Position numbers and translations under genes: made by a program. The notes beneath the pieces are model-generated. The model was given only the letters and a program-made list of their open reading frames with translations. It did not search any database and was not told where the DNA came from. Shown one piece after another: positions 1 to 9,839 of a stretch of DNA of 64,000 nt. Numbering within the stretch: the stretch's first letter is position 1; every line of letters starts with the position of its first letter. The DNA comes from Cyanobacteria bacterium SIG30 (GTDB taxonomy: Bacteria > Cyanobacteriota > Vampirovibrionia > Gastranaerophilales > Gastranaerophilaceae). Where the stretch lies: positions 62,001 to 126,000 of the forward strand of contig SUTW01000002.1 in NCBI GenBank assembly GCA_015152475.1. The letters run 5' to 3'.

Positions 1-1
1 A

Positions 2-211
2 GATATTAATCCTGAGGAATTAGTTTTACTCAAAGAGGTTTTAGCTGATTTTAAAGGCGAAAACCCAGTTGTGCTTGATTTTGAAGATGACGGCAAAAGA
101 GTACAGGTTTTAGTTCATAATAAAATTTGGGTCAGTGCCACAAATGATATGAAACAAAAAATCGAAGGCTTATTTAAGGATTCAATTGAAGTTGATATAA
201 GGTCTTTGTAA
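2..211 (+). CDS. dnaE: DNA polymerase III alpha subunit, C-terminal end (partial)
   Basis: The window opens inside this gene; only the last 69 codons are present, read in frame from base 2 to the TAA at 209-211. The fragment contains LKEVLADFKGENPVVL, a GKRVQVLV strand and an IWVSATNDM segment. This resembles the extreme C-terminal OB/beta region of bacterial DnaE (a short helix, then '..G..PV.L' and 'W V' strands). DnaE is the replicative polymerase catalytic subunit; no catalytic residues lie in this part. It is followed 78 bases later by alr on the same strand. The identification rests on a short, weakly conserved tail, so it is likely rather than certain. Confidence 0.6.
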   Translation, partial: DINPEELVLLKEVLADFKGENPVVLDFEDDGKRVQVLVHNKIWVSATNDMKQKIEGLFKDSIEVDIRSL

Positions 212-289
212 TAAAATTTTTACCTTAATTTTTAGCAACATAGCTAGATTTTCATGGTTCTTTGTTTTATTCTTTTATTTAAGGTGAAA

Positions 290-1414
290 ATGCAAAACAG
301 AGGTTCAAACAAACATAGAGACGCTTGGGTTGAAATTGATTTAGGGCATTTGGAGCATAATATAAGAGCTATTAAAAAAAAGCTTCCAAATGACGTTAAA
401 ACTCTTGCGGTTATTAAAGCTGACGCATATGGACATGGTTCCGTTATGTGTGCGCCAACACTTTTGGCTTGTGGAGTTGATGCTTTTGGTGTGGCTTCTA
501 TCGATGAAGGAGTTGAACTTCGCGAAAATAAAATCACTGCACCAATTCTTGTTCTTGGGGCAGTTCCTATTTGGTCTTTTGAAACAGCAATTAAATATGA
601 TATTACTGTTTCAATTTTTTCTTATGAACATCTAGAAGTTGCAAAAAGTATATTTGAAAGAACTGGAAAAAAATTAAACGTACACATAAAAATTGATACA
701 GGTATGAATAGAATTGGTATCGACACAGCAAATGCAGTTAAGTTTATTAATGACGCAAAAAGTGCCAATTATATAAATCTTAAAGGAGTCTTTACTCATT
801 TTGCGGATGTTGAAGATAACAAAATTTATGAGAAGCAAATAGAAGAATTTGAAAAAATTGTAAGCAAAATTGACAGAGAAAATTTAGTAATCCATTGCGC
901 AAATTCTCCTGCAACATTGAAATATAATCATTATTTTAATATGGTTAGACTTGGAATTATCTTGTATGGTTTAACGCCTTTTTCAAAAGAAGAAAATGTT
1001 GATTTTCTAAAACAGGTTGTTGGTTTAAAAGGCAGAATTACCAACATCCATAAAATTAAAGAAAATGACGGTGTTTCCTACGGACACAAATTTAAGGCCC
1101 AAAAAGAAACGGTTGTTGCTACAATTCCAATTGGTTATGCAGATGGTGTTGCAAGAAATCTGTCAAACAAAATTGAAGCATCATTGAATGGTTGTAAGGT
1201 TAAACAGATTGGCAATATAACAATGGATCAAATGATGTTTGATATTACTAATGTTAATGCTGAGATTGGTGATATTATAACGCTTTTAGGCAAATCTGAT
1301 GATGAAAATTTTTATTCGATTGACAAATGGGCAAAAATTTTGAATACTATAAATTATGAGCTTACGTGCAGATTAAAAGTCAGGTTGCCAAGAATATATA
1401 CAAGAGAGGAATAA
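290..1414 (+). CDS. alr: Alanine racemase
   Basis: PLP enzyme interconverting L- and D-alanine in the cytoplasm, supplying D-Ala for peptidoglycan; ddl at 34601 uses the product. The 374-residue protein has the PLP-binding motif AVIKADAYGHG with Lys43, the fold-type III barrel motifs NRIGI, HCANSPATL and VRLGIILYG, and the second catalytic base in VSYGHKF (Tyr264). The C-terminal beta domain carries IPIGYADGV and ITMDQMMFDI. An in-frame ATG at 254 exists, but ATG at 290 follows AAGGTG (281-286) and gives the normal family N-terminus. gcvT begins one base after the stop, so the two are probably cotranscribed. Confidence 0.95.
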   Translation: MQNRGSNKHRDAWVEIDLGHLEHNIRAIKKKLPNDVKTLAVIKADAYGHGSVMCAPTLLACGVDAFGVASIDEGVELRENKITAPILVLGAVPIWSFETAIKYDITVSIFSYEHLEVAKSIFERTGKKLNVHIKIDTGMNRIGIDTANAVKFINDAKSANYINLKGVFTHFADVEDNKIYEKQIEEFEKIVSKIDRENLVIHCANSPATLKYNHYFNMVRLGIILYGLTPFSKEENVDFLKQVVGLKGRITNIHKIKENDGVSYGHKFKAQKETVVATIPIGYADGVARNLSNKIEASLNGCKVKQIGNITMDQMMFDITNVNAEIGDIITLLGKSDDENFYSIDKWAKILNTINYELTCRLKVRLPRIYTREE

Positions 1415-1415
1415 A

Positions 1416-2579
1416 ATGAAAAAAACTTTTTTACACGAACAACAATTAAAAGTGAATGCAAAAATGGTACCTTTTGCAGGCTGGTCAATGCCTGTGTCAT
1501 ACAAAGGTATTTTGGAAGAACATAAAGCTGTTCGTGAAAAGGTTGGCATCTTTGATGTTTCTCATATGGGCGAAGTTATTGTTTATGGAAAAGATGCTCT
1601 TGTGTTTTTACAAAAAATTTGTCCGCAAAATATTTCAAGATTGGCTTTGGGTGGCGCAATTTATTGCCAGTTGACAAATAATGAAGGTGGTATAATTGAT
1701 GATTTTATAACTTATAAAATCGAACAAGAAAATGAAGAAAATCCTGCAAAATATCTCTTGATTATGAATGCTTCAAGGGTTGATGAAGATATAAATTGGT
1801 TGTCAAGAAATTCACTTGGTTTTGATGTTGTTATAGATAACCAAACACATAATTATTCACTTTTAGCAATTCAAGGGCCTTTTGCTTCTTCTTTAATTGA
1901 AAAAATGGGTGTAAAAAAAGAAGATCAACCGAATTATTTTTCAATAAAAAGAGTGCAACTTGATACAGTTTCTGTTTATTTGGCAAGAACAGGTTACACA
2001 GGCGAAGATGGTTTTGAGGTTCTTGTGCGTAACCAATTTAGTGAATTTTTATGGCACGAATTTTTGGAAAACGGTAAAGAGTTTGGAATTGAACCAATTG
2101 GTTTAGGTGCTCGCGATACATTAAGACTGGAAGCTGGTTTGCATCTTTATGGGCAGGATATGGATGAAGGAACTACTCCTGTTGAAGCTGGGCTTTCTTG
2201 GTCTATTTCTAAAAATAAAGAAGAAGATTATAACGGCAGAGAGATTATATTATCTCAATTAGGATTAAAAAATAAAAATTTATATCCGAAGAAAAAACAA
2301 TTTATAGCTTTTGAAATGGTTGATAAGGCAATTGCCCGTCACGAATGTGAAATTTATTTTGAGGATAAACAAGTTGGTATTGTAACCAGTGGCTCTTTTT
2401 CGCCTACGACAGGTAAAAATATTGGTTTAGGGTACATTGATTTTGAGAAGTCTTCTTTAACATCTCTTAATAAAAACCCTGTTACATGTGGCACTACAAT
2501 ACAGATTATGGTAAGAAATAAGTTGTATAATGCTGTGGTTGTAAAAAGACCATTTGTCAAAAAAAATGTAAAAATATAG
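1416..2579 (+). CDS. gcvT: Glycine cleavage system T protein (aminomethyltransferase)
   Basis: Transfers the methylene group from aminomethyl-lipoyl GcvH to tetrahydrofolate, releasing ammonia. The 387-residue length is normal for the family. N-terminal VPFAGWSMPVSY and FDVSHMGE are characteristic, ARTGYTGEDGFE and GLGARDTLRLEAGL follow in the folate-binding domain, and the C-terminal barrel contains VTSGSFSPT and GLGYI. The ATG follows a purine-rich GAGAGGA site in the end of alr. It is the first of three adjacent gcv genes; a new ribosome-binding site for gcvH overlaps its stop codon. Confidence 0.96.
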   Translation: MKKTFLHEQQLKVNAKMVPFAGWSMPVSYKGILEEHKAVREKVGIFDVSHMGEVIVYGKDALVFLQKICPQNISRLALGGAIYCQLTNNEGGIIDDFITYKIEQENEENPAKYLLIMNASRVDEDINWLSRNSLGFDVVIDNQTHNYSLLAIQGPFASSLIEKMGVKKEDQPNYFSIKRVQLDTVSVYLARTGYTGEDGFEVLVRNQFSEFLWHEFLENGKEFGIEPIGLGARDTLRLEAGLHLYGQDMDEGTTPVEAGLSWSISKNKEEDYNGREIILSQLGLKNKNLYPKKKQFIAFEMVDKAIARHECEIYFEDKQVGIVTSGSFSPTTGKNIGLGYIDFEKSSLTSLNKNPVTCGTTIQIMVRNKLYNAVVVKRPFVKKNVKI

Positions 2580-2592
2580 GAGCAAACTAAAA

Positions 2593-2982
2593 GTGGAACA
2601 AAGAACAGCACCAGAAGGCATTTTATGTGCAAAGACTCACGAATGGGTATTAGAGGAAAATGATTTATGCATATGTGGTTTAACAGATTATGCAGTTGAA
2701 CAACTTGGCGATGTAGTTTTTGTTGAGTTACCCGAAATTGGTTCATCTTTTTCAAAGGATGAAGTTTTTGCAACAATTGAATCTGTTAAGGCAGCAAGTG
2801 AGATTTATGCACCAGTGGCTGGGGAAATTGTTGAAGTGAACGAAGATTTACTTGCTTCTCCAGAAATAGTAAACGAAGATAATTGGGAAAAAGGTTGGCT
2901 TGTAAAAATCAAACCATCTAATTTTTCTGAAGATTCTGCTAGCCTTATGGAATATGACGACTATAAAGAAGAAATAGTATAA
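2593..2982 (+). CDS. gcvH: Glycine cleavage system H protein (lipoyl carrier)
   Basis: Small lipoylated shuttle protein (129 aa) carrying the aminomethyl group from the P protein to the T protein. The lipoyl-lysine motif ESVKAASE is present with Lys66 as the modified residue, preceded by the typical THEWV and GLTDYAVEQLGD segments; NEDNWEKGWLVKI closes the barrel. The start is GTG, with AGGAG at 2578-2582 about 10 bases upstream overlapping the gcvT stop. The tail after residue 110 is slightly longer than usual and acidic. Confidence 0.96.
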   Translation: MEQRTAPEGILCAKTHEWVLEENDLCICGLTDYAVEQLGDVVFVELPEIGSSFSKDEVFATIESVKAASEIYAPVAGEIVEVNEDLLASPEIVNEDNWEKGWLVKIKPSNFSEDSASLMEYDDYKEEIV

Positions 2983-2984
2983 CA

Positions 2985-4211
2985 ATGAATGATATTTTAA
3001 AAAATTCTCAAGAGATGCTAGAGGCCATAAATCTAGCGACACTAGAAGACTTGTTTTCTCAAATTCCAGATGAAGCAAGAGTTCCAAGTCTTAATTTGGA
3101 AGATGCGAAAGACGAACTTGAAGTTCAAAAAATAATTGAAAAAATTGCCAAAAAAAATAAAAATGATTACATTTATTTTTTAGGCGGTGGTAGTTATAAA
3201 AAATTTATTCCGCCTGCGATTTCTGCAATAAGTCAAAGATTTGAATTTTTGTCTGCTTATACACCTTACCAGGCAGAAATTTCTCAGGGCACATTGAAAA
3301 CAATGTATGATTTTCAAACAATGATTTGTAAAATTACAAATCAAGATGTTTCAAATGCTTCTGTTTATGATGGTGCAAGCGCTTGTGCGGAAGCTATTTT
3401 GATGACTTGCAGAATAAATAAAAGAAATAAAGCTTTCGTTTCAAGCAATATAAATCCTAATTATCTTGAAGTTATAAAAACTTACCTTTGGGCATCTGGA
3501 ATTGAGCTTGTAGTTGGCGAAAAACCTGTTCAAGATGATGAATTGGCTTGTGTTTTGTATCAAAGTCCAAATTATTATGGTGAATTAGAAGAAATGCCTC
3601 AGAAAAATGGTAAAGAACTTATTATTTCTTGTGTAGATTTAAGTTCTTTGGCTCTTTTTGAGCCTCCTAATAGCGATATTACGGTTGGCGATTTTCAGGT
3701 TTTAGGAATTCCAATGGCATTTGGTGGCCCTTATGGTGGCTTTGTTGCATGTAAAGATGCATATAAAAGGCAATTACCAGGTCGCGTTGTTGGAAAAACC
3801 GTGGATAAGGAAGGAAAAGAGGCTTTTGTTTTAACTCTTCAAGCGCGTGAACAACATATTAGGCGCGAAAAAGCAACAAGCAATATTTGTTCTAACCAAG
3901 CACTCGTTGCTCTTTGTGCTACTGTTTATATGGATTTAATGGGTGAGAATGGTTTCATAAAAGTTTCACAAAAAAGCTATGATTTAGCACATAAATTGGC
4001 TCAATCATTAAAAGAAAAAGGTTATAATGTTTTAAGCAATAATTTCTTTAATGAATTTGTTTTTGAGGTTAAGAATGCTGATGAATTCTTAGAAAATATG
4101 CGCAAAAATGGCATACTTGCAGGTATCAAAATTTCAGATAATAAAATTTTAACTGCAACAACAGAAATGAACGACGATGATGATATTAAAGCATTTTTAA
4201 ACAATTTGTAA
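2985..4211 (+). CDS. gcvPA: Glycine dehydrogenase (decarboxylating) subunit 1
   Basis: N-terminal half of the split P protein, which decarboxylates glycine using PLP together with subunit 2. The 408-residue protein has FLGGGSYKKFIPPAI, the YTPYQAEISQGTL segment, YDGASACAEA, GIPMAFGGPYGGF and REQHIRREKATSNICSNQ, all typical of GcvPA. The PLP-binding lysine belongs to subunit 2 (gcvPB), which does not follow here: the operon ends at a terminator 31 bases after the stop. Subunit 2 must be encoded elsewhere. The start lies two bases after gcvH. Confidence 0.93.
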   Translation: MNDILKNSQEMLEAINLATLEDLFSQIPDEARVPSLNLEDAKDELEVQKIIEKIAKKNKNDYIYFLGGGSYKKFIPPAISAISQRFEFLSAYTPYQAEISQGTLKTMYDFQTMICKITNQDVSNASVYDGASACAEAILMTCRINKRNKAFVSSNINPNYLEVIKTYLWASGIELVVGEKPVQDDELACVLYQSPNYYGELEEMPQKNGKELIISCVDLSSLALFEPPNSDITVGDFQVLGIPMAFGGPYGGFVACKDAYKRQLPGRVVGKTVDKEGKEAFVLTLQAREQHIRREKATSNICSNQALVALCATVYMDLMGENGFIKVSQKSYDLAHKLAQSLKEKGYNVLSNNFFNEFVFEVKNADEFLENMRKNGILAGIKISDNKILTATTEMNDDDDIKAFLNNL

Positions 4212-4241
4212 TGTGATTTAAAAATCCGTATAATATAAATT

Positions 4242-4268
4242 AAGGTTGCAAAATGCAACCTTTTTATT
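4242..4268 (+). terminator. Rho-independent terminator of the alr-gcv operon
   Basis: A 9-bp stem AAGGTTGCA / TGCAACCTT with a 3-base loop is followed by a T-rich run. It sits 31 bases after the gcvPA stop and just before a convergent gene on the minus strand. Confidence 0.85.
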
Positions 4269-4638
4269 TAACTTTTTTTACTGATTTTTTAGCAAATGCG
4301 ACAATTAAGCCCAAAATACACATTGCAAAAGATAAAATTCCAAAAGTTGCACTTGCATTCATTTTTGTTTTCTTTTCTTTTAAAATTGGGTGTGGCCCTT
4401 GTTCATTTTTTCTTATGTTTAATGTGTCCATAAGAGGTGTTTTTGAAAGTTCAGGCACATCTACAACTCCCACTTTTGGTGGTTTACCCTTCATATCAGC
4501 TGTTGTACTTTGTGTTTTATTTTTTTTGAAAAAATCAAGATTTACGTTTTGATTATTTGGCAAAATCGCAGGCAAATTACTTGAAGTTTTTGCCTGTGGT
4601 TGTTGTATATTAATATTTGGAATTTGATTAACTGCCAT
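4264..4638 (-). CDS. Small protein with disordered N-terminus and C-terminal membrane anchor
   Basis: Unrecognised protein of 124 residues counted from the ATG at 4638. The frame extends to an ATG at 4659, but that codon lies in the T-run of the gdhA terminator. The first ~85 residues are rich in Asn, Gln, Pro and Lys and look disordered. A single hydrophobic segment (FGILSFAMCILGLIVAF) near the C-terminus is followed by a basic tail KKSVKKVK. This is the layout of a tail-anchored protein facing the cytoplasm. A protein of similar design is encoded at 27486-27776. No clear Shine-Dalgarno site precedes either start. Function unknown. Confidence 0.6.
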   Translation of the reverse strand: MAVNQIPNINIQQPQAKTSSNLPAILPNNQNVNLDFFKKNKTQSTTADMKGKPPKVGVVDVPELSKTPLMDTLNIRKNEQGPHPILKEKKTKMNASATFGILSFAMCILGLIVAFAKKSVKKVK

Positions 4639-4659
4639 ATTTTTATAATGTTTGCACAT

Positions 4660-4694
4660 AAAAAAACTTGCGCCTTTTTAATTAAAGCGCAAGT
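4660..4694 (-). terminator. Terminator of the alaS-gdhA operon
   Basis: An 8-bp GC-rich stem ACTTGCGC / GCGCAAGT (4666-4673 and 4687-4694) is followed on the minus strand by a run of T. On the plus strand it is also followed by T-rich sequence, but no plus-strand gene ends here. Confidence 0.8.
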
Positions 4695-4718
4695 TTTATT
4701 TATTTATTTATTTATTTA
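4695..4718. repeat. Tetranucleotide repeat (TTTA)6
   Basis: Six perfect TTTA units between the gdhA stop codon (complement of 4725-4727) and its terminator hairpin. It lies outside any reading frame, so a length change would alter only the 3' untranslated region. Confidence 0.8.
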
Positions 4719-4724
4719 TTTTAA

Positions 4725-6080
<1,356 letters not shown>

Positions 6081-8711
6081 TTATATCCCCTTTACAAGTT
6101 CTTTTTCAATTTCTAATAATATATCATCAATTTTGTTTTGTGTTTTGCCCATACCTTGTGCAAATTGTGGTCTTCCGCCACCATTTCCGCCAAGGGCTTT
6201 TGTGATTTTTGAAACAATTTCTCCTGCCGAGACTTTTTGTTTAACAAAATTATCTGTTACTTTTGAAATAACAAAAGTACCGTCTTGTTTGAGTGAGCAC
6301 AATACAATAATGCTTTCGCCAAGTTTTTTAGATAATAGTTCGACTCCTGTTTTAAGCGCAACAGGTGGCATATCTTCAACTTTTGAAATAAAGATTTTGC
6401 CATTTACATCACCAATTGTGATGTCTTTTGCACGTGAAATAAATGTTGCAAACTCTTTTTTCGCTTGCTCTTCTTCCATTTTTGCAATTTTATTATTCAA
6501 ATCTTTATTATCTTGCAAAAGTTTTTCGATTTTTGAATCAATTTCGGTGTATGGAACTTTGTGTTTTCTTGAAATTTTATCAATTTCATCACTTTTTGCA
6601 TTTAAATATTCTATTGCAGAATCAGAACATACGGCCTCTATTCTTCTGACTCCTGAAGCTATCGCTGATTCTGAAATTATTTTGCATAATCTAAGTTCGG
6701 ATGTATTTTTTGTATGTGTTCCGCCGCATAATTCTTTTGAAACATCCCCAAAACATACAACCCTGACGGTGTCGTCATATTTTTCACCAAATAATGCCAT
6801 AGCACCACTATTTTTAGCTTCATCAAGCGTCATAATTTCGGTTTTTTGTTCAATTCCCGCCTTAATCCATTCATTGATGTTTGTTTCAATTTTTCTGATT
6901 TGTTCAGCAGTTAAAGCTTGGTTGTAGTTAAAGTCGTAACGTGTTCTGTTATATTCAACTTGTGAACCAGCTTGGTGAACATTTGAGCCTAATACTTTTT
7001 GTAGTGATGATTGTAAAAGGTGTGCAAGAGAATGGTGTTTTTCAATTTCGCGTCTTGACTGACTGTCTATTTTTGTTTCTACCACATCTCCTTTTTTGAT
7101 TGCGCCTATTACTCTGTGTACAAAAACTTTGCCGACTCTAAAAGCTTTAATAACTTCAAGTTTTGTGCCATCTTGTTTAATTAAAACGCCATTATCACCA
7201 ACTTGTCCACCGCATTCGCCATAGAATGTTGTTTTATCTAGTATTACATCAACAACATCTTCTTCTTTTGTTTCATTAACTTCTTCTAAATCTTTGACAA
7301 GTGCAATAACTGTTGCCTGACTTGAATCTTTTGTGTAACCTTCAAAATCAGTTTCTTGTTTGTCAACATAGGCTAAATCATTTGTTAAGACAACTTTTTG
7401 AACACTTGCTCTTGCGCGTTCTTTTTGTTCTTGCATAAAGTTTTTAAAGCCAGTTTCATCAACTTCAATACCTTTTTCTTGAGCAATTTCTTTTGTTAAT
7501 TCAAACGGGAAGCCAAAAGTGTCGTAAAGTTTAAATGCATCTTCCCCTTGAATAATATTGCCTTTTAGATTTGCAATTATATTATCTATGTGTTTGAAAC
7601 CATTGTTAATTGTTAATTTAAAGCGATTCTCTTCTTCAAGAATTACTTTTTGAATTTCGTCTCTTAATTCAACAAGTTCTGGATAAGCTTTTTTGTAATT
7701 GTCTATAACGACATCAACAATTTTTTCCATAAATGGAATTTCGAGACCAATTATAAAACCATGACGAAGTGCACGTCTTAAAATCATTCTTAAAACATAC
7801 CCTCTTCCTTCGTTAGAAGGTGTGATTTTGTCTGAAATCATAAATGTTACGCAACGCGCGTGGTCTGCAATAATTCTAAGTGAAATATCTGTTTTTTCAT
7901 TTTCTAAATATTTTTTGCCAGACATTTCACAAATTTTGTCTAATATTGGTCGAACAAGGTCTGTTTCGAAAGTAGAATTCACTCCTTGGCAAACCATAGC
8001 GATTCTTTCAAGCCCCATACCTGTGTCAACATTTTTCTTTTCAAGCGGGGTTAAATTTCCTTCTTCGTCTTGGAATAATTGCATGAAGACTAAGTTCCAA
8101 ATTTCAACCCACCTGTCGCATTCGCAAGTATCAACTCCACAATCTTCGGAGCATTTTAAATGTTCGCCTAAATCGTAATGGATTTCACTACAAGGTCCGC
8201 AAGGGCCAGTTGGTCCTGGAGGTCCCCAGAAATTATCTTTTTTACCTTTTTTGATAATTCTATCTGGACTCACACCTGCTTTCACCCAAATTTCACCAGC
8301 TTCGTCATCTTCTTCATAAATTGTTACCCAAAGACGTTCTTTATCTAATTTTAAATAATTAGTTACAAAATCCCAGGCCCATGGAATAACATCTTCTTTA
8401 AAATAATCGCCAAAACTAAAATTACCAAGCATTTCAAAGAATGTATGGTGGCGTGGCGTTCTTCCAACGTTTTCAATATCTGAATCTTTTCCGCCTGCTC
8501 TTGCACATTTTTGGCAAGTTGTTGCACGTGCTGGATTGTATGGTGGTTTTTCTAAACCCAAAAAGTATGGAACAAATTGAACCATGCCAGCAGTTGTCAG
8601 TAATATTGTTGGATTGTCAGGTACGAGTGACGAACTTTTTACTCGTGTACTTTGGTGTTTTTTCTCAAAAAAACTTAAAAATTCTTCTCTTATATCTTCA
8701 GCTTTCATCAT
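6081..8711 (-). CDS. alaS: Alanyl-tRNA synthetase
   Basis: Charges tRNA-Ala; full length at 876 aa. Order: class II catalytic domain with TTAGMVQFVPYF, TTCQKCARAGGKDSDIENVG and TPRHHTFFEMLGNFSFGDYF; helical tRNA-recognition domain; editing domain with zinc ligands HHSLAHLLQ and CGGTHT; coiled coil; C-terminal C-Ala domain ending GGNGGGRPQFAQGMG. Two ATGs occur in tandem (8711 and 8708). There is no Shine-Dalgarno sequence; an extended -10 (TGATAAAAT) ends 6 bases before the first ATG, so the mRNA is probably leaderless. No T-box leader is possible in that space. gdhA follows in the same operon. Confidence 0.97.
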   Translation of the reverse strand: MMKAEDIREEFLSFFEKKHQSTRVKSSSLVPDNPTILLTTAGMVQFVPYFLGLEKPPYNPARATTCQKCARAGGKDSDIENVGRTPRHHTFFEMLGNFSFGDYFKEDVIPWAWDFVTNYLKLDKERLWVTIYEEDDEAGEIWVKAGVSPDRIIKKGKKDNFWGPPGPTGPCGPCSEIHYDLGEHLKCSEDCGVDTCECDRWVEIWNLVFMQLFQDEEGNLTPLEKKNVDTGMGLERIAMVCQGVNSTFETDLVRPILDKICEMSGKKYLENEKTDISLRIIADHARCVTFMISDKITPSNEGRGYVLRMILRRALRHGFIIGLEIPFMEKIVDVVIDNYKKAYPELVELRDEIQKVILEEENRFKLTINNGFKHIDNIIANLKGNIIQGEDAFKLYDTFGFPFELTKEIAQEKGIEVDETGFKNFMQEQKERARASVQKVVLTNDLAYVDKQETDFEGYTKDSSQATVIALVKDLEEVNETKEEDVVDVILDKTTFYGECGGQVGDNGVLIKQDGTKLEVIKAFRVGKVFVHRVIGAIKKGDVVETKIDSQSRREIEKHHSLAHLLQSSLQKVLGSNVHQAGSQVEYNRTRYDFNYNQALTAEQIRKIETNINEWIKAGIEQKTEIMTLDEAKNSGAMALFGEKYDDTVRVVCFGDVSKELCGGTHTKNTSELRLCKIISESAIASGVRRIEAVCSDSAIEYLNAKSDEIDKISRKHKVPYTEIDSKIEKLLQDNKDLNNKIAKMEEEQAKKEFATFISRAKDITIGDVNGKIFISKVEDMPPVALKTGVELLSKKLGESIIVLCSLKQDGTFVISKVTDNFVKQKVSAGEIVSKITKALGGNGGGRPQFAQGMGKTQNKIDDILLEIEKELVKGI

Positions 8712-8717
8712 AAGAAA

Positions 8718-8726
8718 ATTTTATCA
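8718..8726 (-). promoter_or_regulatory. Extended -10 promoter of alaS, leaderless geometry
   Basis: On the minus strand TGATAAAAT is followed by six bases (TTTCTT) and the alaS ATG. Transcription would start at or next to the A of the start codon. Confidence 0.6.
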
Positions 8727-8780
8727 CGGACAAAAAAAATTGTAAGTTTTTTATTGAATTTAAGGGGCTATTAAGTCTTT

Positions 8781-9800
8781 TTATAATATTGTTTTGTTAA
8801 AAACGATAATAACAATAAATATTAGATAAAATATGCCACAAAAAATTAAATCTTTTGCTTCAAGTTGTTCTTTAAATTTTGCTTTTGAGTATAAAACAAG
8901 GGTTGCAAGTAATACTAATGTAACATTCACAATGGCATCATAATTGAATTGCCATTTTGTAAGGGCTATGCCAATTGCCATTGGGATTGTTGCCTGAAAA
9001 ACAAGTGCGCCAGATAAATTTGAAAGTGCTAAATCGTTTTTGTTGTTTTTTGCCCAAAGCACACCATTTGTGATTTCTGGAAGTTCGGTTGCCAAGGGTG
9101 ATATAATTAAACTTAAAATAAAAGGTTGAATGTTAAATACATTTGAAAAATATGTAATTTCGTTTATGAACAATTTTGCAACAACAATTAAAAGCGATAA
9201 TGAAATTATAAGTTGTATAAAAATTAAAGGTGTTATTTTTTGTAGTTTAAATAATTTATTCATATGTAATTCACAGGCATCACCTTTGCATTTGCCGTGT
9301 GCTTCCTTGAGAGTTTTTGTTGCATAGAATAAATAATACAAAATTAAGAATAATGGTATTAAATATTTTATTTTTTCATTTGTAATAAAAATTGTAAAAA
9401 TCGAAACTATATAAGCCGGAAAGAAAAATCTTAAATCATTTAAAAAAGATGTTGTATTATTTAGGGCTATTTTGTTTTTTTGAACACAAAAAATTGTTAA
9501 GCCAGTCATAAACATTGCAAATGTTGAAATTAAAAATGATGAACCTAAAATAGCGCCAGTACAAACGTCTGAACCAGTTTTTATATCAGTATTGGTTAAA
9601 TACGCTCCCAAAATTGCAACCAATGGAACAATTGTTTCAGGCAATGCTGTTCCGATTGCTGCAAAAATTGAACCAACGGCATTTGAACCAATGTTAAAAG
9701 CTTTTCCTAAATTTTCAACTGCATTAGTGAATACTTCACAAATCAAGACTATCGCCATTAAAAAAAAGACAATTGTTATTATGTGTAGAAATGTATTCAT
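8781..9800 (-). CDS. Sodium/calcium exchanger family membrane protein
   Basis: Member of the Ca2+/cation antiporter family (339 aa, about 10 membrane segments). Both inverted alpha-repeats are visible: GSNAVGSIFAAIGTALPET near residues 38-56 and SLIISPLATELPEI in the second half, each with the acidic residue that binds the cation. A cytoplasmic loop with KGDACELHMNKLFKL separates them. It would exchange a cation, probably Ca2+, for Na+ or H+ across the inner membrane; the ion is not determined by sequence alone. It is transcribed alone, divergent from nrnA with 39 bases between start codons. A weak TTAAAT hexamer lies 6 bases before its ATG. Confidence 0.85.
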   Translation of the reverse strand: MNTFLHIITIVFFLMAIVLICEVFTNAVENLGKAFNIGSNAVGSIFAAIGTALPETIVPLVAILGAYLTNTDIKTGSDVCTGAILGSSFLISTFAMFMTGLTIFCVQKNKIALNNTTSFLNDLRFFFPAYIVSIFTIFITNEKIKYLIPLFLILYYLFYATKTLKEAHGKCKGDACELHMNKLFKLQKITPLIFIQLIISLSLLIVVAKLFINEITYFSNVFNIQPFILSLIISPLATELPEITNGVLWAKNNKNDLALSNLSGALVFQATIPMAIGIALTKWQFNYDAIVNVTLVLLATLVLYSKAKFKEQLEAKDLIFCGIFYLIFIVIIVFNKTIL

Positions 9801-9839
9801 AATTCCATTTAATCCATATTTGTGGTAGTCTTAATTAAT

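Noticed and set aside
2354-2776. 140-codon minus-strand frame across the gcvT-gcvH boundary
   Set aside because: Antisense to two well-supported genes, with no ribosome site or family resemblance.
6133-6927. Long open frame (264 codons) on the plus strand
   Set aside because: It is antisense to alaS, whose motifs are complete; the translation is Ser/Phe/Ile-rich with no recognisable domain, as expected for a shadow frame.
8712-8780. T-box or other leader for alaS
   Set aside because: The -10 ends 6 bases before the ATG, leaving no leader RNA.
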